A stretch of 64,000 nucleotides of DNA, taken from the NCBI GenBank assembly GCA_013399855.1, contig VXAY01003161.1, positions 19,761 through 83,760 of the forward strand, given 5' to 3'. A model generated the notes under the pieces. It was not told the DNA's origin. It made no database searches and saw nothing but the letters and a program-made list of their open reading frames with translations. A program made the position numbers and the translations under genes. The DNA comes from Oxyruncus cristatus. Taxonomy: Eukaryota; Chordata; Aves; Passeriformes; Cotingidae. Shown piece after piece: positions 26,101-36,446 of this stretch. Numbering within the stretch: the stretch's first letter is position 1; every line of letters begins with the position of its first letter.

Positions 26101-27307
26101 AAGTTAATTATTCAATCTACGCTGTACACAGGGCCAGGTTAATTTTTTATTACTTTTGTTTATTTTTGTTAATAAAGGCAATCTACATCTTGATATTAAT
26201 AATTCATGATGTGAATATTGTAAATGTAAATGTCAAAGCATAATTTCCTACTTATTCATGCACCAAAATACTGTATGAAAGACTCAATATATAATAATAA
26301 GTTATTAGCTTATATCTTGGTTTAAAGAATTGGAAAATGAATGGTAACACTGTTCTGTTCTATACATGTCTGTATGGGAAGATCTAACTTGTATGTGTGC
26401 TTGTATATGTGTATTTGTATGTATTTCTGTATTTAGGAGTAAGTATAAATAAAATTTTAAGTATTTTCTTCTTTGGGAGAATTGGAAACATAGTTCTACT
26501 TATGTTTTTATTTCCGGACTTCTCAATTTAATTTCTGCTGATGGACTGTAAATTTGTGCTCTATACATCTTTTTTTGCAGTTTCTAAGTTCATTCATAAT
26601 GTGATGTCAGGTTTTGTGTATCACAGCTTTCAATTCTCTGCTTTTGTGAATATCCTAAAATTTGAACGTTGTTTACTGCACTTCAGTAATGCTTAGCAGA
26701 AGTTATTCAGGCAGCCAGATAAAAGACAAGGAAGAGGGAAGTGGACAAATTGTACTCCTAAGTGACATATAAAAAAAAAAAATCTAAAAACTTATTTAAA
26801 ATGAAATTAAATTGTACACTGGGTCACTTCTGTTATTTGCAAATGGATAATTTTTAGCAAGTTTTTTTCTGAATAAAACAGTTTTTCATATGCTGCTTGA
26901 AGGTTCAACCTAAGGTCTACTAATGCATGTCTGTGAACTAGAAATTAAATAGGTTGTCTTATCTTTTCAGAAAAAACATAAACATCATAAACCCTGAAAG
27001 GGAGTGGCACCTGTAGTATAACTGTATCACTTATCATCAGTTTGTCAGTATTTATATGTTTTATCTTACAGTAATAATAATGGAATGACTTTTAGTCCCT
27101 TAAATACTTTAAATCTTTCTGTGTCACTACAAGAGTTTTCAAGAATACTAATATAAAAAAGCAGCAAAAATAAATTAAATATTTTAAAAGAAAAGTTTAT
27201 AGTTTTATGTTCACTCCATGAATGATGATGTCTTTTCTTTCTGCAATCTATGGGATATCATCAGGTGAACCAACAAAGTACTGACATAAATTAATTTCCA
27301 ATCTTAC
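23155..27307 (-). other. 4.2-kb phase-2 intron of the EYS-like gene
   Basis: The intron is AT-rich. I see no transposable element, exon or other feature apart from short homopolymer runs and a small duplication of AGTATTACACTGAA near 25950-25990. A cryptic exon at 24861-24916 was considered and rejected because 56 bp would break the otherwise perfect phase match. Confidence 0.65.
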
Positions 27308-27435
27308 CGGCAGTTGTAGTTCTGCTGTTGAGCTCTGCAAGTCGCATTATTTAAACAAGGTGATAATTCACATGGATTCTGTATTCTCTCACAGAACTTG
27401 CCAGTAAATCCTGGCAGACAGATACATGCCACATC
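27308..27435 (-). CDS. EYS: EYS-like gene, internal exon linking two EGF modules (second exon)
   Basis: The 128-bp exon starts in phase 0 and ends in phase 2. The acceptor reads CTCCTATAG and the donor GTAAGA. It opens DVACICLPGFTGKFC, supplying cysteines 4-6 of the module begun in the exon at 30365-30558. It then carries NPCELSPC, LNNATC and QNYNC, the first part of the next EGF. LNNATC contains an N-glycosylation sequon (NAT) and also fits the O-fucose consensus. In the completed calcium-type module, the position where Phe or Tyr is expected two residues before cysteine 4 is Val (C-ID-LPND-V-A-C), a small departure from the hydroxylation consensus. Phases match both neighbours. Confidence 0.73.
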
Positions 27436-28152
27436 CTATAGGAGACAAGGAAATTAGCAATAATTGAGATACTCAAGGCAATACAAAAATTAGTGTTTAC
27501 TTCCATTTCTATAGAGACCCTAACAAGGCCAGGATTTCATCATATTAAACAGTCTAGAAAGATAGAACAAAAAGCATTTCTAGCCTCAGATATGTTACAA
27601 ACTTGATTTAGGACAAGTGTAATAGGCCTTACTTGACAGATTATAGCAGACTTGGGTTTGCTAGCTGGAAATACACCAGCTCTTAAATTGGCTGACTCCG
27701 TGATTTCGTAACTGAATCAAGAAGGAGTTTTGTAATACATTTAGGCTTTTCCTCATTTCTGAATTTTTTTCCAATATAATGTTTACATCTATCAAACAGT
27801 AACATTACACAAGGTACATCAGATACCAAATGGTATTCAGCAACTAGAGGAGGAAAGAAAATTGTGTGTATCCTTTTTCCCCTTCATTATGAGGCACAGA
27901 GACTATTCTCTATAATGGTGAAAGACATCTGTCAGTTATCACAATTCCTAATTTGCATAGTAAGAAAAGTAAGTTATTTTACAAAACAAAATATTTCTTA
28001 GAGCTCATACTCTCACCCTTATTTTTCTATATAAAGTTATGCTCTTTATGGGTCTTTTGAAGTCAGAAAGTAAAGGAAAAAAATAAAGGGGTTTGTTCCC
28101 CTAGGGAAATTGGAAATGCTCAGGTGTTTTTTTAGAATTGGTCCTAAAGGTG

Positions 28153-29310
28153 TGTAGTGGTTTTAACCCTGGCCAGATTTCAAATACTCAGTAAAAGCTG
28201 CTACATTTCCCCTTCTTCTGCAACTCTACAGAGGGGAGAAAAAAACTTTGAGGATTCCTGAGTAGAGATAAGAATTGGGAGATTCGTGTGGGGGTAGAAC
28301 TTAAACCTTTTTTCTTTTCAGCTTAAAGGTAGAACACCTTCTCTCACCCTCATTCTTCCATGTTCTCCTTCCTCCTCCTAGCAGTGCAGGGAGACGCAGA
28401 AGGGGGCTCAGTTGTTGTCTGAGTCCGTCCCTCGGCAGCAGCTCTTCCCATTCTGCTGTCCTGTGGGTGACTCCTCCATCGGGTGCAGGGGTGTCTCTCT
28501 GCACTCTGATGGTCTTCTCTATGGGCTGCGAGGGGACTAAATCTTGCTTTACCATAATCTTCGTCGTGGTTACAGGCCGGTAATGGCTCTGAGTCCTTCC
28601 CCTGTGTCCATGGGGACCCCTTCCCATGGGAGACAGTCCTTGATAGACCTCTCCGGTGTGAGTCCATCCCTCGGGCCACAGTTCTTCCTAATTTGCTGTC
28701 CCGTGGGTCATGAATGAGCTGTACCAGTGTGGATCCCCCACAGTCCCCCCAGTTCTACCTGGGACAACTTGCTCCAGCATGGGTGTTTCTCTCTCCATGG
28801 GCCATAGGTCTCCAGCAGGACTCTGCTTTATCTTAGGCCTCCCACGGGGTCAAATCCTCCTCATGCATGCACCAGTTCCAGCATAGGCTCCTCCACGAGC
28901 TGCAGGGTCGGAGGGGGTCTTCTTACCCCAGTAGTCTTCCACAATCTGCAGGGGCTTCAGTTCTAAGTCCTTTCCCCTGCTCCAGGGAAGAGGAGGGTGG
29001 GGGGAGGGGGTGGCCATCCCCCTCCTGCTGCACTAACCCTGGAGTCTACATTGTTATCCCTTGTCCTCTTTTGCTCTCCTCTGGGCTGGAATTTCTTCTG
29101 CGCAACAGACCTTCTCTTCCTGTGTTCTTAAATATGTTATCACAGAAGTGCCTTTCGTTTGGCTCTGCCTTTGCCAGCTGCAAGGAAGTTTATCCTGGAG
29201 CTGGCTGTCATTGGCTCTTTCCATAGGACAGTGAAACTTCTAGCAGCTTCTAACTGAAACTATCTTATAGCCCCCTACTACCAAAAACCCAGCCACCTAA
29301 ACCCATGACA
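28153..29310 (-). mobile_element. Solo LTR, ERVL-like, complete with 5-bp target-site duplication
   Basis: The 1,158-bp element is bounded by TGTAGTGG and CCATGACA on the plus strand, with the direct repeat AGGTG at 28148-28152 and 29311-29315. On the minus strand it reads TGTCATGGGTTTAGG to GGTTAAAACCACTACA. A TATA-like ATATTTAAG lies on the minus strand near 29126-29134. The element at 35868-36440 shares its first part. A 5-bp duplication fits ERVL-class integration. It has the same orientation as the EYS-like gene, so any LTR promoter or poly(A) signal would act in the sense direction. The 108-119-codon frames inside it are not recognised proteins. Confidence 0.87.
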
Positions 29311-29924
29311 AGGTGTAATCAGGAAACTTCTATATCTATTGAGAGATTTCTATATGTGCGAAACAAATTACTGTATCGGTTTGTTGTACAAAATGGTTTT
29401 TGCTAGTATATCCAATAGTCAAAATATTTAAACAGGTTGCATGACAGGAATCTATTAATTTTTTCAGCAACTTTTTTCTCTGTGCATGAGTATGTTTCAC
29501 CAGTATGCGATAATTAAGCTTTTGAATTCTTCTTTCAGTATTTTGGTTCTGTACAATCACTGTTGTTTGCAATAGTCATGCTAATGAAAGAGTGATACAT
29601 TTTTGACATACAACCAGGTATGATTTTATTATCAAAACTTTGTGACTGTGCATAAATTTATTCTATTTTACAAAAAGAAAAAAGAAAGAAAAAAGTGGAA
29701 TTAAAAACATATCACATGAAAAGTAAGAATAAGAGACGAACACAAGTTAATAAAGACCACTGATGCATCATGTTTTATGTCAGAAGATTTTATAAGAGAG
29801 AGGAAAAAAGAAATGAAACAACATTGGTAGCTCCTTAAGTGATCACCAAGCAACTGAACTGAAATGTGGAATTTGGGCTTTTTATCATAGAATCATACAT
29901 TAGAATTAAATGTTTTTACACTTT

Positions 29925-30332
29925 CATGGAACAGATCCTCCTGGAAGCTATGTCAAGGCATATGGATGACAGGGAGGTGACTAGAAACAGTCAAAAAGGC
30001 TTCACAATGATGTCTGACTAATGGTGGCTTTCTATGATGTAGTGACTGCATTGACCGGTAAGGGAAGAGGAACTGATGCCATTTACCTTGACTTCTGTAG
30101 GACCTTTAACATTGTCCCACACATCGTCATCGTTGCTAAACTGGTGAGACAGGGGAAGAACTGTAAATGCCCCATCCCTGGAAGTGTTCGAGGTCAGGTT
30201 CGATGCGACTTTCAGCAACCTAATCTAGTGTAAAGGGTCTCTGCCGACCACAGAAAAGTTGGCAATGGATGATATTTAAAGGTCCCTTCCAACCCAAATA
30301 ATTTTATGATTCTGTGATTCTATGATTCTATG
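29925..30332 (+). mobile_element. CR1 LINE, internally deleted
   Basis: The left part is reverse-transcriptase-coding CR1 sequence (GGAACAGATCCTCCTGGAAGC, then a GCCATTTACCTTGACTTC block, a degraded IYLDF motif). After about 30150 it jumps straight to the 3' UTR (GTAAATGCCCCATCCCTGG) and ends in four tandem units of the 8-mer ATTYTRTG at 30301-30332. Roughly the last third of ORF2 is missing. The 3' terminus lies 32 bp from the splice donor of the exon at 30365-30558. Confidence 0.9.
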
Positions 30333-30364
30333 GTCAAATAGGGATCTCTAAAGTTTATACTTAC

Positions 30365-30558
30365 ATTTGGCAAATCAATACATGTGCCTCCATTCTGACA
30401 TGGCCTTGAAGAACATTCATTGATATCAATTTCACAGTTGTGACCAATAAATCCAGAAGGGCAAGCACAAACATATCCAGACTGATTATACTGGCATATG
30501 CCTTCATTTAGGCATGGCTGAGATTCACAAGGATCACCAGGTTTCTCACAAAATGGAC
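30365..30558 (-). CDS. EYS: EYS-like gene, internal exon with one complete EGF module and the start of a calcium-binding EGF (first exon in window)
   Basis: The 194-bp exon starts in phase 1 and ends in phase 0. The acceptor reads TTCTTTTAG and the donor GTAAGT. It begins PFCE, the sixth cysteine of an EGF encoded upstream. Next comes a full EGF ([28 protein letters not shown]), then [10 protein letters not shown] and [11 protein letters not shown], the first half of a calcium-type EGF finished in the next exon. CESQPC and CSSRPC both fit the O-glucose consensus C-x-S-x-P-C, and CQNGGTC fits the O-fucose consensus. NQS is a potential N-glycosylation site. O-glucosylation of Eyes shut by Rumi is established in Drosophila, so these sites fit EYS, although Notch-type proteins carry them too. 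No upstream exon is visible within 33 kb. Confidence 0.74.
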
Positions 30559-31058
30559 CTAAAAGAAATAAACATAAAAAATTACAGTGTTTGAGTGAAT
30601 GGTTCCTCTTTACATGCTGCCATAAGTATAACTTTTTTACTTCTTTACTATGATCTGTTGTTGTGGTTTCCTATTATTTTTTTTTTAAACACTGAGAGGC
30701 TTTTATTTATCTCGTTTTTTAACACTGTTTACACTACAAAGCTCCAATTACTGATTGGGACATACAGATGTATGCTATCACCATTTAAAAAGCAAAGAAT
30801 TTAATATATTCCTATATGTTTTGTTTGTTTTGGTGAATAAATGTAGTAGAAATCTATGGGAATGACTACACTTGTCTGTAACAAAGGAAGGAGGTGAACT
30901 AGAATCATAGTCCCAGTAGACACTGAACAGTCACTCAATATTTCTCTCATTCCCCTATTACTAGGGGAAGTTAGTGTACTCTCAGACCAGGGAGGTTGTT
31001 CTCATTTCTATTTATAGATCCAGCCAGTAGCAAAACTGAATGTGCTCTCAGTAAGCAA

Positions 31059-31086
31059 ACACACAATCACACAAACACACACACAC
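31059..31086. repeat. Short imperfect (CA)n microsatellite
   Basis: CACACAATCACACAAACACACACACACA-type sequence, followed by an A run. It is the source of the Thr/His-rich short ORF here. Confidence 0.85.
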
Positions 31087-32935
31087 AAAAAATACAGACA
31101 CATTGGCCATATGGATCAACAGGAAGAATAATGTCTTTTCCCTTGCATAAATGCAAACAGCAGTCACACCAACTAAACAGCAATGATGGCTCAAACTTTT
31201 TCCTCCTCTCTGGCTAGTCAATATTGAAGTTCAACAGCAAACATACACACTCCCTCATTTTCTAAATACAAAAAATAAACCCTCATTAATGGATCCCTCA
31301 AGAATCAGCATAGATTTTAAGTCTGTCTGAGATCCATACCAGGATCCTGAACCTCTTGCGAACTTGCTGGCTCAGAGCTTGAGTCATTCCAGATCTGGAT
31401 ATCATTCTGGTTGCTGGCTAGTCCAATTTAAAGGTCCATCGCTCCCCACTAGGAAAGCTGGTAACACAGAAGTAGTAAAGAAGAGACTGCAGTGATCAGA
31501 CACAGTCTCAGCCATAGAAGTATAATGGGCAGCAGCCTCCTTACATTCAGCCAGCAGCTAAGAATTTACTTCCATTTACTTCAGGAAAATTATGTAGCAA
31601 ATATGCTTTTTACATATTTTGTGCTTTGGTGCTCTGATTCAAAGCAGTTCCCTGGCACATACTTACAGATTACATCAGATGAATTTTTCAGCAATTTGCT
31701 GTAGCAATAACATTACCTTCATAATAAATCCCTTCTGAAGAAGTCATATGTATTGATTCCTCATTTTGTTAGTCACTTGAATCCACTGAATTAAAAATAG
31801 GCATTCATAAAAGAATAAATTACACTTTACAAAAAGATGTATAATTTTGAAATGGTAAACAGAATACTTTTAACTCAAATTGTAAACTACGAGGTAAACG
31901 TAACTAATTAAATATAAACCAGTTAATAGATAAGTATGTGAACCTCTAATAATTTCATTACCAATACCTATATAAAGAAACTGTAAGTATGTGGAACAAC
32001 ATTTACTAGGAGATCGAAATTTCACACTCTGTCTCTATTATACAGCAGAACAGCGGATGCAACAAACACTATACAAGAAAATCCCATTAGCAGAAAAAGG
32101 GTCAAAATACATTTTCCATCCCTCAGTTCAGTAGAAATAGTTATTCCAATAAGGCAAAATAAACTGGATCTATCTTTTATTACAGATTGTTCACTTCTCT
32201 TTAACATCAGAGGACAGTCAAAAAATCTTTCACGAATTTTTTTGCTATCCCTCATCACCATAGTAACCAAATTACAGTATATTGCAACTTGCAGATGTTA
32301 GGTCTTGCTAACAGGAAATGCTAAGAAGGCCATTCGTCAGAACAAGGCCATTGATTGGTATTAGTGCATAAGTAAGAGAACATCTGCAACATGAAGTGAG
32401 GGGGATTGGTCAATTCTCTCATAATTCAATTTACTGTTTAGTTGTCGTGTTCTACTTCAGTACAACATTGTACCCAGCAGTACTCATAGATGAGGTTATA
32501 TATCGATGCTCACCCTATTTTTTTTCCTTTTATTAGGCACATTTGACAAGGATGGGTGCTCCTATGCCATCCACATTACTAAATAGGAGAAGGCAAACAA
32601 TGAAAACAGTTGACTCCCTTTGCTCCACCCAAAGGAAAGCCAGAAAGAGTTGTCTCACTAGCTGAATGGATTAATGAGTTTTTCCTGCCATTGTTTCTAC
32701 CCCTGAATCCATTCAATCCTCCCCATTTTTTCAGCCACCATTACCAAGCATTTCTTAGCCTTTTGTTAAACAATGGTTCTCCATGGGATTATTAGAACAA
32801 GGAAAGACTAAATGAACAAAATAGCACAGAAAAATATAGGCCAGTTGGGAAAACCAGATGAAAGAAGGTCGTTTTTGGTAATGTTATGTTCATTTGCAGC
32901 AAAACTAGAAAAAAGTAATTCTGCCAAAAGTTTAC

Positions 32936-32936
<1 letters not shown>

Positions 32937-32970
<34 letters not shown>

Positions 32971-33117
32971 AAAATAGTGCAACATTCTTTTGAGGGAAGA
33001 CTAAAAGTAGCTAGAAGAGGAACAGAGAAAATCCTGAGAAGAGATGAGGAAATACTATCAATCATGCCATGAGAAGGAAAAATGCATGGTTCAAGGATGG
33101 AAAAAAAAAAAAAAAAA
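32937..33117. repeat. Two A homopolymers, 32 bp and 17 bp
   Basis: A runs lie at 32937-32968 and 33101-33117, separated by about 130 bp. Retroposition tails were considered, but no target duplications or recognisable parent gene were found. The lysine-rich ORF across them is an artefact of the run. Confidence 0.85.
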
Positions 33118-35867
33118 GATATATCCTTCTTTTATCCTTTACATCTCCTTGCAAAGAGAGAAAAAAATTTTTCGTTAATTTGGGAAAAAACAGTTCATTT
33201 AGTGGAAACTGGTAGCCAATAACCTAACCAAGTCAAAGGATATCAATTTAAATGAAGATACTGAGGCAACAACTTCACTTATAGTCTAAAACACAAGTCA
33301 CGTCAATGTCTTTTAGGAAGAATTCAGTACTTTTTTCTGAATCATTGATGGTAATTATTTCTTTGACATTCCTCTACTCTGCAATTCACTGTATTCAGCA
33401 TATTATGTAAAAAGCAAGAGCAGTGCTCTTTCACCTGAACATCCATGCCAGACGAGTTTGACAAATCAAGTCAATTAACAGAATTCTGACGAATTTATGT
33501 CTTAAGATTTTTATTCTATCATTTCCAAATCTCGTGTCACACTCAATCTATTTACTAAATAAGACTGAAATATGACTTGATTACAGCTCTTGAATGGGGA
33601 ACATATCAAGAACTAAAGAGATCATTAATTCAGTGAAGCGTGTAAGAAAAGCAAAAAACTAAAGAGAGGAGCAAAATCATATAAAGTGAGAAACACCTCA
33701 CACATTTTTACCAGTGATATTTCTGTACCAGACTATGGTGAAAGAATTGAATTCAACAGTTGCTGATGTCTTCACATCAATGTTTTTTAAAAGATAGTTT
33801 TTTAACCATATACAAGAAGACTGAAGCCTTCATATATAGATAAGCAATATAACAAGCTTTGGTTGGAAGAGATGAACAACTGGTCCACTAAATTTGAAAA
33901 TTTATTTATCTACTTTGACTGAAAATGTGTGCAAACTCTTTTAAAAATTGTGTAAAATTATGAATTAAGTCTAAATTATAATTTTAAAATTTACACATTT
34001 TTTTCATCATTATTGTCTCTTGTTTAGATATGTTTAAATAAATACTTAAATTCATAACCATGCTAAGATTTATTGACCTCTTGAACGTTGTTGTTAGAAA
34101 CAAGGTAAAAAGGGAATAGGACTAAAATAGATCTTTATAATCTGATATCAAATTCAAGCCTCTGAACAAGGGCAATATCTAAGCAATGAACAGTGCATCA
34201 AGGGTAAACACAGCAGTCCAAATTCCACATGCATATTTAAAATGGTTTTACATGTTCTGGAGACCTAAACATAAATTAAAAAAAAAAAAAAAAAAGAGAA
34301 AAGTGCAAGGCAAATTCTCTTAGCATAGATTTGAAACATAACCTTCTATTTTACTTTGATATCAATAAAAACATAGTACAGGCGTAGTATGTGCCATAAA
34401 TGATGTATATTTCTGTTACCATCAATTTCAACAAAAGTAATTCTTCCCTCAGTCAGACCCAAAAAGAGACACTTGCTGAAAATACTGAAGTCCCTTTAGT
34501 GCTCACTGATGAATGATCAGATACTCAATGCTATGATATATTGTTCAAATTCTTAGGAAGATAAATGCAGAAACAATGTTCTAATGGGAGATAGTTGATT
34601 CAGAAAACTTCTGCTTGAAAAAAATAGTGATCAGATTAATTGAATATCTCAATAAAAGAGGAAAATTAAAAACATCATCAGTAGGATCAGTTCACCTTGG
34701 TCTTTCAATATAATGAATTCTTGTTCGGTTTGCTTCAATAAAATAAAATTTGTGGAAGATTAAAAAGCAGGAATGAGTGAGTAAAGATTATCTGACAGAC
34801 CAATATGAAAGATTATTATTTTTAGTTTAAGGAACTGAACCTTATTTTCAGAATTTTTTTGTGGGTTTTATGCATGAAGAAAATAAAATCCTTCACCAAA
34901 CTAAAACAAATGACTGAAAACTCCCAGCCCTTCTTTGATTATGATTAGTTTGATTTAACTATATACCTGCTAGTCTTCCTTAGTTTCATTGCCGTGGTAA
35001 AATGATAATGCATTTAAAGACAAAGGACATTTCTGACACCGTTGAGAACATCACTCAATTTCTTAAGATAACACATAGCAATATTTACATAAATATCTGA
35101 GGTTACTGATTAAAATAAGTAGTTTCTATTTTTAATTGAAGTATTTCTGAACCTCATATTTATGCAAACACTTCTCTTCCCAATGAATAAAATATGCTAA
35201 AGATCCTATTAGCATACTACACTTTAATATGATTTCAGTGCTTTTGTTTTGTTTTTCCTCTAAAGAAAACTCAATATTTTCTAGAGTAGTTATGCATAAG
35301 GCACAGTATACTGTTTCAGGAAACAGCATGTGTGATACATATGTTATGCATATGTTATACAATCAATTATTTGTACTTGTGTCAGAAAAGAGCAATAATA
35401 TTTCAGGGCTGGGATAAAAAAGGAAGTATTAAGCAGGAAGGAGATTTATTTTCAGTGTAAATGAAACAAGTGACTGCCAGTAGCTACAATCAAGGACCAA
35501 GATACACAGTAGGTAGCAAAGAAAGTAAAGCCTGAGAGTGAAGGCAAGGATAAAAATTCAACTGTTAAAAATATTTTTAATATTTTAATATGTTCAGTTT
35601 AACACATAGAATTACAGAAACCCACATAATGCCCTTCTTACACATGCCATTATTATCTGCTATGCAACAGAACACTCTTGTTATCTTTAAAATTAATTCC
35701 TAAACAAGGTTCTTTTAATCTCAGGACTATCAGATTTCAGTTGGTTACATGAAAGAATTTATACAATTAAACTAAGCTTATCTGTTTAGCTCAGTTAAGA
35801 ACCAATCCAATCCATTTAATTCCTTCTTTTTACCTTCATGAGTTTTGTCAGATGCCCTTCCTTTTGA

Positions 35868-36440
35868 ATGTATATTTTGGGTTTGTGTGGCTAGGTTTTG
35901 GTAGCAGGGGGCTACAGGGGTGGCTTATGTGAGAAGCTGCCAGAAGCTTCCTCTATGTCTGCCAGAGCAAACGCCAGCTGGCTCTAAGACAGATGTGCTT
36001 CTGGCCAAGGCTGAGCCAATCAGGAATGATACCAACACCTCTGTGATAAGATATTTAAGAAGAAAAAAGAAAGTTATTGGGCAGATCTAATTGCAGCCAA
36101 ATTGGAGTGAGAATATGTGAGAGGAACAACTCTGCAGACACCAAGGTCAGTGAAGGAGGGGGAGGGAGGTGCTCCAGGTACCAGACCTGAGATTCCCCTG
36201 CAGCCCACAGTGCAGACCATGGTGAAGAAGGTTTTCCTCTGTAGGCCATGGAGGACCAGTAGGGATGCAGAGATCCAACAACAGTCCATGGAGGAGACCC
36301 ACACCAGAGCAGGTGGATGCCTGAAGGAGAGCTGTGACTCCTTGGGGAACCTGTGCTGTAGCAGGGCCCTGACAGGACCCGCACACCAATGGAGAGAGAG
36401 CCTGCACTGGAGCAGGTTTGCTGGTAGGACCTGTGGCCTA
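35868..36440 (+). mobile_element. ERVL-like LTR, 3'-truncated
   Basis: It is homologous to the solo LTR at 28153-29310 but in the opposite orientation. Shared landmarks are GGTTTTGGTAGCAGGGGGCTA against GGTTTTTGGTAGTAGGGGGCTA, then AGAAGCTGCCAGAAGCTTCC, then CTGTGATAAGATATTTAAGAA (a TATA-like box near 36050) and the CAATGGAGAGAG block near 36389. The match stops near 36440, just before a second LTR of opposite orientation. The 5' limit is approximate. Confidence 0.75.
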
Positions 36441-36446
36441 TATTAC

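Larger units (their letters stand above)
27436..30364 (-). other. 2.9-kb phase-0 intron of the EYS-like gene, half of it transposon-derived
   Basis: It contains a complete solo LTR (28153-29310) and an internally deleted CR1 (29925-30332), together about 1.57 kb. The rest, 27436-28147 and 29316-29924, is AT-rich unique sequence in which I see nothing. The intron without the insertions would be about 1.4 kb. Confidence 0.7.

Noticed and set aside
28301..29226. ORFs of 108-119 codons near 28.3-29.2 kb.
   Set aside because: All fall inside the solo LTR at 28153-29310, which has a perfect target duplication and no coding function I can recognise.
214..30558. Assignment of the EGF exons to CRB1 or a Notch receptor instead of EYS.
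   Set aside because: Notch genes pack EGF exons closely with short introns, and the module order and the YPNSC and INCLNEGLC segments do not look like CRB1. Not fully excluded without a search.
32812..33117. A possible processed pseudogene with an A32 tail.
   Set aside because: No target duplication or parent coding sequence was recognised, and the short ORF is dominated by the lysine run.
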